From an uncultured Angelakisella sp. (GTDB taxonomy: Bacteria; Bacillota; Clostridia; Oscillospirales; Ruminococcaceae): a DNA stretch of 23,094 bases. The position numbers were made by a program, and so were the translations under genes. Below the pieces are notes generated by a model. The model was not told where the DNA came from. It did not search any database and saw only the letters and a program-made list of their open reading frames with translations. Shown in pieces: positions 17,252-23,094 of this stretch (within the stretch, counting starts at the first letter, position 1; the number at the start of each line of letters is the position of its first letter). Location: NCBI GenBank assembly GCA_910585535.1, contig CAJUFK010000042.1, positions 1 through 23,094 on the forward strand, read 5' to 3'.

Positions 17252-17418
17252 TGCAAAGCACCTCCATTTTTTGGTATAACAAAGCGCGGACAGCATTCAT
17301 CCGTCCGCGCACAATAAGCCAAACCGCACCCAGTCCCGGGGGACCGGCGGAAAGCTATTGACCGTACCGCGCTCTTGGCGGGCAGGTGAGAACAGATGAC
17401 AGTTCTGCTTTGTTTTCG
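17252..17418 (-). promoter_or_regulatory. Structured infC leader, probable L20-type autoregulatory RNA
   Basis: About 165 bases separate the predicted transcription start (near 17418) from the infC start codon. Pairings visible on the transcript include AGAAC/GUUCU early on, a GCCAA/UUGGC closing stem around a strong GGUCCC/GGGAC hairpin, and a final 8-base-pair stem GCGCGGAC/GUCCGCGC (17310-17303 with 17291-17284) followed by UUUGUU, which could act as an attenuator. In Bacillus subtilis, L20 represses this operon through such a leader. Assignment to that class here comes from position and structure, not from recognised L20-binding bases. Confidence 0.55.
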
Positions 17419-17424
17419 AGGGAT

Positions 17425-17453
17425 ATTATAGCAGGGTTTTTCTGCGATGTCAA
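17425..17453 (-). promoter_or_regulatory. Consensus promoter of infC-rpmI-rplT
   Basis: Perfect -35 TTGACA (17453-17448) and perfect -10 TATAAT (17430-17425) with a 17-base spacer on the minus strand. The bases just upstream (17454-17502) are very A/T-rich, as in UP elements of strong ribosomal promoters. Transcription should start near 17418. Confidence 0.93.
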
Positions 17454-17474
17454 TATACTCTTAAATAAGCGTAT

Positions 17475-17502
17475 AAAAAATTTGTAAGAATGTAAATTTT
17501 TT
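17475..17502. repeat. A/T inverted repeat upstream of the infC promoter
   Basis: AAAAAATTT (17475-17483) and AAATTTTTT (17494-17502) form a perfect 9-base inverted repeat around 10 bases. It lies 22 bases upstream of the infC -35 box and 15 bases past the end of the broken lipoprotein gene. It may serve as a bendable UP-type element or as a weak bidirectional terminator. Confidence 0.5.
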
Positions 17503-17516
17503 GTGAACGGAAGGAC

Positions 17517-17729
17517 CTATTCCCTGCCAAACTGCCCCCGCCAGCTGTCCAATTCCGCCTGGTTGGTGACCTGGCGGGTCTCGTACTGGTACAGGGTGGC
17601 GGCGGCGGGGGTCATGGGGATGGAGGACAGCTCGGTGGAGGGCAACCTCCCCGGTCCCTAGCAGCCTGCCAGGGCCAACAGCGCCGCCAGCAGAAGAGGC
17701 AGGATGCGGCTCTCGGTCCATCGTTTCAT
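17517..17729 (-). pseudogene. Small lipoprotein gene broken by an in-frame TAG right after the lipobox
   Basis: A GGAGGTG ribosome binding site (17742-17736) and an ATG at 17729 open a frame that begins MKRWTESRILPLLLAALLAL and continues AGC: positive N-terminus, hydrophobic core and a lipobox ending LAGC, the classic start of a lipoprotein. The next codon is TAG (17660-17658). Reading on in the same frame gives GPGRLPSTELSSIPMTPAA, then a polar stretch with YQYETRQVTNQAELDSW, and a second TAG at 17519-17517, 70 codons in all. TAG ends at least two normal genes here (the methyltransferase and addA), so general amber recoding is unlikely. The simplest reading is a nonsense mutation, for example from CAG, in a gene already shortened at its 3' end; a functional 23-residue peptide is the alternative. 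No homologue recognised. Confidence 0.65.
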
Positions 17730-17915
17730 CACCGGCACCTCCGGTATTTTATTTTTTCCTTTGCCTGCATCGGGAAGGGCTGGGAGTCCACGACGAAAAG
17801 GTACCCGTGGGGGAACCCCCCATCGCACGAAATGATTTCCTATAGAAACTTTTTAGGAGCAATCTTTCAAATGCGTGGCATCATGGCTCCCGCCTTATTT
17901 CCCTAGCAAGGCAAC

Positions 17916-17961
17916 AAAAAACAGCGCGGTGTACGGGTAAGATGCCATACACTTGCGCTGT
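17916..17961 (-). terminator. Rho-independent terminator of a minus-strand transcript
   Basis: On the minus strand ACAGCGC (17961-17955) pairs with GCGCTGT (17927-17921), enclosing an inner 8-base-pair stem GTGTATGG/CCGTACAC that includes a U-G pair only possible on this strand. Six Ts follow (17921-17916). No protein gene lies within 1.6 kb upstream on this strand, so it probably ends a non-coding transcript, most simply one starting near 18145. Confidence 0.8.
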
Positions 17962-18006
17962 AAACTCGTACATTACACAAAAATTCCCCTATTGCCATCG
18001 GGATGC

Positions 18007-18035
18007 TTGTTTTCGGAAAAAGAAAGAGTTATAAT
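18007..18035 (+). promoter_or_regulatory. Promoter of the plus-strand structured RNA
   Basis: TTGTTT (18007-18012), a 17-base spacer and a perfect -10 TATAAT (18030-18035). The predicted start, near 18042, falls on the first helix of the structured RNA. The -10 region also lies in one arm of an inverted repeat, CCCCTATT (17986-17993) with AATAGGGG (18033-18040). Confidence 0.6.
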
Positions 18036-18039
18036 AGGG

Positions 18040-18130
18040 GTGCAATGTGCGGCGTAAGCCGTTGTGTATGGAGGGGTTTCTCCGTATACAGGGGACGAGG
18101 TGGTGCGAACACCTCGTTCCTGCTTGCACT
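18040..18130 (+). ncRNA. Compact four-helix-junction RNA upstream of ribU, class not recognised
   Basis: P1 pairs GTGCAA (18040-18045) with TTGCAC (18124-18129). Inside, with almost no unpaired bases, are three hairpins: P2 (18049-18053 with 18058-18062, GUAA loop), P3 (18063-18073 with 18080-18090, 11 pairs) and P4 (18091-18102 with 18110-18121, 12 pairs). All five non-Watson-Crick positions are G-U on the plus strand and would be A-C on the minus strand, and the GNRA loop also exists only on the plus strand, so the plus strand is the folded one. A promoter stands directly upstream. It could be a leader element of ribU or a separate small RNA. It does not show the conserved segments of FMN, TPP, cobalamin, SRP, RNase P or tmRNA. 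Confidence 0.65.
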
Positions 18131-18151
18131 TGTCTTTTGTGCCTTACCGAC

Positions 18152-18180
18152 ATTATACACGCTTTCCCCCTAAATTACAA
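18152..18180 (-). promoter_or_regulatory. Minus-strand promoter opposing the structured RNA
   Basis: On the minus strand TTGTAA (18180-18175), a 17-base spacer and a perfect TATAAT (18157-18152). Transcription would start near 18145, run antisense through the whole four-helix RNA and could stop at the terminator ending at 17916, giving an RNA of about 230 bases. Confidence 0.6.
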
Positions 18181-18222
18181 CCGCTTTTTCCGGTTTTCAG
18201 GGAATTTTTTTCTGTTTTTTTG

Positions 18223-18249
18223 GTCTCCCGGGGGCGGGGGGCTTTTTTT
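18223..18249 (+). terminator. Terminator or attenuator between the structured RNA and ribU
   Basis: GTCTCCC (18223-18229) pairs with GGGGGGC (18236-18242) around a six-base loop, with two G-U pairs, followed by seven Ts (18243-18249). It would end a transcript begun near 18042 after roughly 205 bases, before ribU. CCCCC at 18166-18170 could pair with the G-rich half, so an alternative, terminator-free fold is possible. The surrounding 18200-18270 is unusually rich in T runs. Confidence 0.55.
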
Positions 18250-18321
18250 CTGGGAAAAACTGGAGATTTTTTCTTCCCTCCCCGGTTCGTTCCGAATACC
18301 TTCCGAAATGGCCCAAAGGTC

Positions 18322-18371
18322 TTGCAGGCCCCCTTCCCCGGCGGTATCATGGGAACCAACAACACCGCCGG
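18322..18371 (+). promoter_or_regulatory. Probable ribU promoter with inverted-repeat operator candidate
   Basis: TTGCAG (18322-18327), 17 bases and TATCAT (18345-18350) make a plausible promoter with a start near 18357. A perfect 8-base inverted repeat, CCGGCGGT (18338-18345) and ACCGCCGG (18364-18371) separated by 18 bases, covers the -10 edge, the start point and the beginning of the ribosome binding site. It could be a protein-binding site, or a hairpin hiding the ribosome binding site on a longer transcript. Confidence 0.45.
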
Positions 18372-18382
18372 GAGGGACCTTG

Positions 18383-18943
18383 ATGAAAAACCATACCAGA
18401 ACTGTCACCGCCACCGCCATGACCGCCGCCATGGCCTACGCCGCCGTCTGCCTGGGCCGGGTGCCGGTGGTCCTGTTTTTGAAGTACGACCCCAAGGACA
18501 TCCTTATCGCCCTGGGGGGCGTCCTATGGGGACCGGGGGCTGTTCTCCGGGTGTCCCTGGCTGTCTCCCTCCTGGAGATGGTCACCATCAGCGAAAACGG
18601 GGTCATCGGGTGCGTGATGAATGTCCTCTCCACCTGCTCCTTTGCCCTCCCCGCCGCTTTTTTGGCCCGGAAGCACCGGAGCCGCCGGGGGCTGGCCCTG
18701 GGTCTCCTGGCTGGGGGGCTCCTCATGGCCGGGACGATGCTGCTGTGGAACTGGCTGGTCACCCCCATCTATATGGGCTACCCTCGGAAGGCAGTGGAAA
18801 AGCTGCTGCTTCCCGCCTTTCTCCCCTTTAACCTTCTCAAGGCGGGGCTAAACGGCTTGGGGACCTTTCTGCTCTGTCCCCCGTTGACCAAAGCCCTTGA
18901 TCGGAGCGGACTTCTTGAAAAGGAGGAACACCATGGATCCTAA
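18383..18943 (+). CDS. ribU: ECF transporter S component, riboflavin type (RibU)
   Basis: 186-residue membrane protein with five to six hydrophobic segments, the substrate-binding S component that works with the shared ECF module (EcfA, EcfA', EcfT). RibU-like features are the KYDPKD segment at 34-39 after the first membrane span, GVIGCVMN at 73-80, NWLVTPIYMGYP at 123-134, and the FNLLKAGLN helix at 149-157. Small residues in the first helix (AMTAAMAYAA) suit packing against EcfT. The start ATG at 18383 has GGGAGGG seven bases upstream; the frame is open for over 100 codons further upstream, but that part overlaps the structured RNA and T runs. The last 11 bases overlap a riboflavin kinase gene, which supports riboflavin as substrate. 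ECF subunits are not in the window. Confidence 0.92.
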   Translation: MKNHTRTVTATAMTAAMAYAAVCLGRVPVVLFLKYDPKDILIALGGVLWGPGAVLRVSLAVSLLEMVTISENGVIGCVMNVLSTCSFALPAAFLARKHRSRRGLALGLLAGGLLMAGTMLLWNWLVTPIYMGYPRKAVEKLLLPAFLPFNLLKAGLNGLGTFLLCPPLTKALDRSGLLEKEEHHGS

Positions 18944-19613
18944 GCCCACCTTCTCCCTGACCGGAGTTGTGGTCCACGGGCGGGGCATCGGCAAGCTGGT
19001 GGGGATGCCCACTGCCAACCTGGCGCCCGCCCCCGGCACACTTCTGCCCCCAGTGGGGGTCTATCTCACCCGGGTCCTCCTGGAGGACCGGGAGTATCTA
19101 GGCGTCACCAACGTGGGGGCCCGGCCCACCATTGACCGAGACCCGGAGGTGACTGTGGAGACCCACCTGCTCAACTTCTCCGGAGATCTGTATGGCAGGG
19201 AAATGGAAATCTTTCTTTTCAACCGTCTGCGCTCTCCTTTGCGCTTTCCGGATTTTTCCCAGCTGCTGGACCAGATCCGCCGGGACTGTGACGCCGCCCG
19301 GGCTTTCTTCGGGGTAAGTCTCCCCCGCTCCCCCCTGTTTATGGACGCCCAGCGGCATTTGGCAAAATTGGGGGAGACGGAACTTCCCCTCTCCCCCAAA
19401 GAGTTTGATCTTCTGTATCTCCTCTATTCCAATCCGGATACCGCCTTCACCCAGGTGCAGCTTTACGAAGCAGTATGGCACCAACCCGCCAACGGCTTCT
19501 GTCATCCGGTAGAAAATACGGTATTCCAGATCCGAAAGCGGCTACAGCCTTACCCGGAGGGGAAAGGGCTCATCCGCACCATCCCTCGGTACGGATACAA
19601 ATATGGCGGATAA
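18933..19613 (+). CDS. Riboflavin kinase fused to an OmpR/PhoB-type winged-helix DNA-binding domain
   Basis: 226 residues in one uninterrupted frame. Residues 1 to about 127 are a bacterial-type flavokinase domain, which phosphorylates riboflavin to FMN: GMPTANLAP with the PTAN nucleotide-binding motif at 26-29, GVYLTRV at 42-48, GVTNVGARPT at 57-66, the probable catalytic base Glu76 in VETHLLNFSGDLYG, and LRSPLRFPDFSQLLDQI at 99-115. There is no N-terminal FMN adenylyltransferase domain as in RibF. Residues about 138-226 form a complete transcriptional-regulator winged helix: LSPKEFDLLYLL at 153-164, QLYEAVW at 176-182, VENTVFQIRKRL at 193-204 and RTIPRYGYKYGG at the end. The kinase sits where a response regulator carries its receiver domain. 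The ATG at 18933 follows AAGGAGG, and the gene overlaps ribU by 11 bases. It is likely a flavin-responsive regulator that also traps riboflavin as FMN; the regulatory role is inferred. Confidence 0.9.
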   Translation: MDPKPTFSLTGVVVHGRGIGKLVGMPTANLAPAPGTLLPPVGVYLTRVLLEDREYLGVTNVGARPTIDRDPEVTVETHLLNFSGDLYGREMEIFLFNRLRSPLRFPDFSQLLDQIRRDCDAARAFFGVSLPRSPLFMDAQRHLAKLGETELPLSPKEFDLLYLLYSNPDTAFTQVQLYEAVWHQPANGFCHPVENTVFQIRKRLQPYPEGKGLIRTIPRYGYKYGG

Positions 19614-19617
19614 AATC

Positions 19618-19648
19618 AGCCCCAAGTCCTTTCCAAGGACCCGGGGCT
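19618..19648. terminator. Shared hairpin terminator between the converging kinase-regulator gene and addA
   Basis: AGCCCC (19618-19623) pairs with GGGGCT (19643-19648), and GTCCTT (19626-19631) with AAGGAC (19635-19640), leaving a three-base loop. It starts five bases after the plus-strand stop and five bases after the addA stop on the other strand. The T tail is better on the addA side (GATTTTATCC). Confidence 0.65.
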
Positions 19649-19652
19649 TTCG

Positions 19653-22600
19653 CTACGGCACCAGGATGGAGTCTGACAGGGTAAAGGAGTAGAGGATCTT
19701 CTCCCCGATAGGGACGCCCAGATACTCCTCCAGAATGGCCCGGTACAGTTCCAGCTGGCTGTGGTACCGTTCCCGCAGTTCCTCCATGGTCCCCACCCGG
19801 TCAGTCTTATAGTCAATGATGGTCCCCCGGCCCTCCTCCAGGATCACACAGTCAGCGATCCCCTGAACTACGGTGGAGCCCCCCAGCCCCAGCTCCGGGG
19901 CAACGGCGGCCAACTCCTCCCGGGTGAACTCCCGGAGAAAGCGGATCTCCCGGTAAACCTTTTTCGCCCCCAAAATCCGACGGCCAACAGTCCCGGCAAA
20001 GAACCGCCGGATGGTCCCCCGGTCCATCTGGTCCGCCTCCTCGGCGGTGATAAAGCCGTGATCCCGCAGGCGGAGGATCTCCCCCTCCGGGTCCCGGCTG
20101 GCGGCAGCCAGGTCGGCAAACTGCATGAACTTGTGGACGGCCACCCCGCGCTCGGCAGGGGTCATGGTCTGGCGGGTCAAGGACTTGGGCCGCCGGACGA
20201 AGAAGTATTGATCCTCCCCGCCCAGATCCCGAACCAGCTCCGATACGGAAAGCTTGGATGGGGTGGCCACGTCCCCGGCATAGGGGTAGACAAAGGCGGC
20301 AGCCCGTTCCATCCGGGCCAGGGCGGCCTCGTCCACCCGGCCGGAGGCAGGGGGAAGGGCTTCCTCCTCCCCTGCCCCGGCGGCGGCGAAGATCCTTTGG
20401 ACCCGCAGCGTCCCCTGGCAGTCGGGGAGATTCGGCCCGGCAGAGGGGGACTCCAAAAGGTCCCGGTCAAAATCCGGGTGGTGGACCAGAGCCCCCGCCA
20501 GCCAGTCGTAGAGGCTGACGGCAGAGCGCATCACCCAAGGGGAGAGCCGTCCGGAAAAGGGGCGGTCCGCAGCGGCCTGGAGCCGTTTCAGCCCCGGATC
20601 CACCGCCACCAGGTAGAGCCGTTCCCGAGCCCGGGTCATGGCCACGTACAAAAGCCGCAGTTCCTCGGAGAGGAGGGCGCGGCGGTTCTGTTCCTTCATG
20701 GCCCGCCGGGCGATGGTGTCATGTTCCCGTAGCTTCCGGTTGTCCCGGAGGACACAGGCCGCCCCCAGCTCCGGGTTGAGAAGGACGTCCTCGTTCAGGT
20801 CCAGGAGGTTCATCCGGGCGGCGGTGTCCGCCAGAAAAACCACCGGGAACTCCAGCCCCTTGGACCGGTGAACGCTCATGATGGAAACAGCGGCCCCGGC
20901 GGCGGAAACGGCGGAGCGAAGGTCGCAGTTGTACTCCCGGAGGGAATCCAGGTAGTCTACAAAGTCCCCCAGATCTCCCCCCCGCTGCTGATAGCCAGCG
21001 GCATAATCCAGCAGGAGCCGGAGATTGGCGGCCCGGGTCTCCCCCTGGGGCATCACCCGCACCTTGTCCGGCAGCCCGGTAATGGCAAACAATTCCTCCA
21101 GCAGTTCCTGGGGGGAAAGGGAGTTGGCCAGAACGCGCATCCGGTGATAATCCCGCCAGAAAGCCCCAAACTCGTTCTTTCCGGCCTCCTGACAGCGGGT
21201 CAGGGTACTGTACAGGCTTTCCCCCTTACACCGCGCCCGAAGCCTTGCCACCTGGTCGGAGGTGTGACGGTAAAGGGGGGAAAGCAGCACCTGGGCCAGA
21301 TCCAAATCCAGAAGGGGGTTGTTCATCAGGCGGAGGAAGGCCACCACCGGCGCCACCTCCCGGGCGTCCAAAAAGCCGTTTTGCCGTTCCGCCCAAAACC
21401 GGATCTTCCGTTCCTCCAGGGCCTTGGCGTACCGTTCCGCCTTATTCCGGGGGGAGCGCAGAAGGATGCAGATGTCCCCAGGGGTCATGGGGCGGCGCTG
21501 GCCGTTCTCTTCCATCGTGGCCCCCCGGGTCAGAAGGGCCTCGATCTCCCTGGCGATGTACTCCGCCTCGGCGGTCTCCCGCTCCTCCTCTCCTGGATCC
21601 ACAATGGAAAAGACCACCGGCCGGGTAACGCTGTAATCGTACTGTGCTTTGGCCACCAGCTTGTCCTCTTCCATGTAATCCATCTCCCCCACTGCCGGAC
21701 ACATGGCGGCGGAAAAAAGGTCGTTGATGAGCCCGGTGGTTTCCCGCCGGGTACGGAAGTTGGCGTTCAGGGCGATTTTGGCCGGGAAGGTCCTGCCGTC
21801 CCAGGGGGCGAACTGCTCCTTCTTGTCCAGAAAGATCTCCGGTCTGGCCTGGCGGAAGCGGTAGATGCTCTGCTTTACATCCCCCACCATAAACAGGTTT
21901 TTTCCGCCCCGGGACACCGCCTGGAAGATCATCTCCTGGGCGGCGTTGGTATCCTGGTACTCATCCACCAGGATCTCCTGATACTGCCCGGAGACCTCCC
22001 GGGCCACCGGGCCGGGGAGGTGCCCGCCCCTCCCGTCCGGCTGGTAAAGGAGTTCCAAGGCGTAATGCTCTAGGTCCCCAAAATCCAAAAGGCTCCGCTC
22101 CAGCTTGGCCTCCGAAAGTTTCTGCCCAAAGCGCCCGGTGAGTTCAAACAGCTTGCGGATCATCGGTTCCTGGTATTCCATATCCTGGCGGTACTGGGCG
22201 CTGTCCATAAAGAAGCAACCCTCCCGAAGCTGCTTCTGCACCAGGTCCTTGACCTCCTGCCGGAGGGCCTGGACCTTCTTTTTTTTCTCCGGATCCGGGT
22301 ATTTTTTCCCCAAAGTGCCCAGCCTTTCAAAGACGATCCCCTCCGAGGCCCGGCGGCAAACATCCCAGTCCCGGCTCTCCAGAGCCTTGCGGCAGGAGGT
22401 TAAGCAGAGCGAATCGGAAAGAAAGGCCCCCAGATAGGCTTTTTCCATCTCCACGTCTCCGCGGATCAGGCTTAAAGCCGTTCTGTTAAGCTCCAGGCAG
22501 TAGTCCAGGGCGTCGGCGGCATGGTCCAACAGGATGGCGGCCCACTGGGTCTCCTCCAGGGGCCTTTCTGCGTCGTACTCCGCCAGGACCCGTTCCATCC

Positions 22601-23094
22601 ACTCCTCATAGAAGGGGTGGTTGCGAACAAAGTCGTACAGCTTTAGGATATTGCGCTCCAGGCCCTGGTCCCCCCGGGTGGAGGAGAGGAGTTCCACCAG
22701 ATCAAAGAACCGGTCCTCCCCTTTGACATACTCCTCGTCGATGAGTTCCCGCACTGTGCGGATCCGCAGCACGTCAAGTTCCCGCTCCTCTACGATATGG
22801 AACTCCGCCGGGATGCCCAAAAGCTGGAAATACCCCCGGATCAGGGAGATGCAGAAGGCATGGATGGTGCTGATCTGGGCCGACTCCAGGAGAAGCTGCT
22901 GCCGCTCCAGGCGCAGATCCCCGGGGCGCTCCCGGGACAACTCCCAAAGGCGCCGGGCGATGCGCTGCTTCATCTCCCGGGCGGCGGCGTTGGAAAAGGT
23001 CACCACCAAGAGGCGGTCGGCGTCCACCGGATCCTCCTCCCGGGTGAGCATCTGGATGACCCGTTCCACCAGCACGGCGGTTTTGCCGCTGCCA
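19653..23094 (-). CDS. addA: ATP-dependent helicase/nuclease subunit A, AddA (extreme N-terminus outside window)
   Basis: AddA with AddB forms the Gram-positive RecBCD equivalent, resecting double-strand breaks for RecA. The frame runs to the window edge: the Walker A residues GSGKT are encoded by the last 16 bases, so only a short N-terminal piece is missing and the internal GTG at 23075 is not the true start. UvrD-type motifs in order: VVTFSNAAAREMKQRI, STIHAFCISLI, Walker B VDEYQDTNAAQE, MVGDVKQSIYRFRQARPEIF, LNANFRTRRE, SVHRSKGLEFPVVFL and LLYVAMTRARERLY. The C-terminal nuclease domain has the TIIDYKTDRV catalytic core followed by YHSQLELYRAILEE. About 1147 residues are visible, normal for AddA. 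addB is expected upstream, beyond the right edge. TAG stop at 19655-19653. Confidence 0.97.
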   Translation of the reverse strand, partial: GSGKTAVLVERVIQMLTREEDPVDADRLLVVTFSNAAAREMKQRIARRLWELSRERPGDLRLERQQLLLESAQISTIHAFCISLIRGYFQLLGIPAEFHIVEERELDVLRIRTVRELIDEEYVKGEDRFFDLVELLSSTRGDQGLERNILKLYDFVRNHPFYEEWMERVLAEYDAERPLEETQWAAILLDHAADALDYCLELNRTALSLIRGDVEMEKAYLGAFLSDSLCLTSCRKALESRDWDVCRRASEGIVFERLGTLGKKYPDPEKKKKVQALRQEVKDLVQKQLREGCFFMDSAQYRQDMEYQEPMIRKLFELTGRFGQKLSEAKLERSLLDFGDLEHYALELLYQPDGRGGHLPGPVAREVSGQYQEILVDEYQDTNAAQEMIFQAVSRGGKNLFMVGDVKQSIYRFRQARPEIFLDKKEQFAPWDGRTFPAKIALNANFRTRRETTGLINDLFSAAMCPAVGEMDYMEEDKLVAKAQYDYSVTRPVVFSIVDPGEEERETAEAEYIAREIEALLTRGATMEENGQRRPMTPGDICILLRSPRNKAERYAKALEERKIRFWAERQNGFLDAREVAPVVAFLRLMNNPLLDLDLAQVLLSPLYRHTSDQVARLRARCKGESLYSTLTRCQEAGKNEFGAFWRDYHRMRVLANSLSPQELLEELFAITGLPDKVRVMPQGETRAANLRLLLDYAAGYQQRGGDLGDFVDYLDSLREYNCDLRSAVSAAGAAVSIMSVHRSKGLEFPVVFLADTAARMNLLDLNEDVLLNPELGAACVLRDNRKLREHDTIARRAMKEQNRRALLSEELRLLYVAMTRARERLYLVAVDPGLKRLQAAADRPFSGRLSPWVMRSAVSLYDWLAGALVHHPDFDRDLLESPSAGPNLPDCQGTLRVQRIFAAAGAGEEEALPPASGRVDEAALARMERAAAFVYPYAGDVATPSKLSVSELVRDLGGEDQYFFVRRPKSLTRQTMTPAERGVAVHKFMQFADLAAASRDPEGEILRLRDHGFITAEEADQMDRGTIRRFFAGTVGRRILGAKKVYREIRFLREFTREELAAVAPELGLGGSTVVQGIADCVILEEGRGTIIDYKTDRVGTMEELRERYHSQLELYRAILEEYLGVPIGEKILYSFTLSDSILVP

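Noticed and set aside
17461..17721. 86-codon minus-strand frame over the broken lipoprotein gene
   Set aside because: It reads the same DNA in another frame, giving a Pro/Arg/His-rich product without a ribosome binding site; the lipobox frame from 17729 is the meaningful one.
17517..17729. Amber codon reassignment (for example pyrrolysine)
   Set aside because: TAG ends the methyltransferase gene at 15240 and addA at 19653 at normal protein lengths, and no recoding machinery is in view.
18047..18382. In-frame upstream extension of ribU giving a 298-residue protein
   Set aside because: It overlaps the four-helix RNA, a terminator and T runs, has no ribosome binding site, and its translation (rich in Phe and Gly runs) is unlike RibU. 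The ATG at 18383 has a good ribosome binding site and matches the family N-terminus.
18040..18382. FMN riboswitch in front of ribU
   Set aside because: None of the conserved FMN-aptamer segments, such as the GGGCAGGGUGAAAUUCCC-like part, can be found; the helices seen form a four-way rather than a six-stem junction.
1..23094. CRISPR arrays, insertion sequences, prophage, tRNA or rRNA genes
   Set aside because: No spaced repeats, transposase or integrase motifs, tRNA cloverleafs or rRNA segments were seen.

Overview
The window is about 23 kb of GC-rich (roughly 60% by eye) chromosome from a low-GC-lineage Gram-positive, most likely a gut-type Clostridia of the Oscillospiraceae/Ruminococcaceae group. 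This rests on strong AGGAGG-type ribosome binding sites, a Firmicutes-type AddA, TrmFO (folate-dependent, Gram-positive type), an ECF-type RibU, a NadD-YqeK fusion and the order rnc - radical SAM - smc - ftsY. The lineage is an inference; no 16S or other decisive marker is present.

Layout. Positions 1-16010 hold one tightly packed minus-strand run, read from right to left: TrmH/SpoU RNA methyltransferase, dprA, topA, trmFO, plsX, rnc, Elp3-like radical SAM protein, smc, ftsY, rdgB, yhbY, nadD-yqeK, rsfS, leuS (cut by the window edge). Six junctions overlap by 4-10 bases, so much of it is probably co-transcribed and translationally coupled. It mixes ribosome and tRNA maturation (RsfS, YhbY, RNase III, TrmFO, methyltransferase, LeuS), chromosome upkeep (TopA, SMC, DprA), protein targeting (FtsY), nucleotide clean-up (RdgB, YqeK) and phospholipid synthesis (PlsX). 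Positions 16054-17453 hold the infC-rpmI-rplT ribosomal operon with a perfect consensus promoter, a structured leader, an AUC start codon on infC and a terminator after rplT.

Positions 17454-18382 are non-coding apart from a broken small lipoprotein gene. This stretch carries a compact four-helix RNA with its own promoter on the plus strand, a plus-strand terminator behind it, and a promoter and terminator on the minus strand that would make an overlapping antisense transcript.

Positions 18383-19613 are the only plus-strand genes: ribU (riboflavin uptake S component) overlapped by a gene whose product joins a riboflavin kinase domain to an OmpR/PhoB-type winged-helix DNA-binding domain. This looks like a self-contained riboflavin uptake, trapping and sensing unit: RibU brings riboflavin in, the kinase converts it to FMN, and the attached DNA-binding domain could report flavin status to a promoter, perhaps its own. 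No FMN riboswitch is visible upstream, and an 8-base perfect inverted repeat sits at the likely promoter. This is the most novel item in the window. From 19653 to the right edge runs addA on the minus strand, lacking only its extreme N-terminus.
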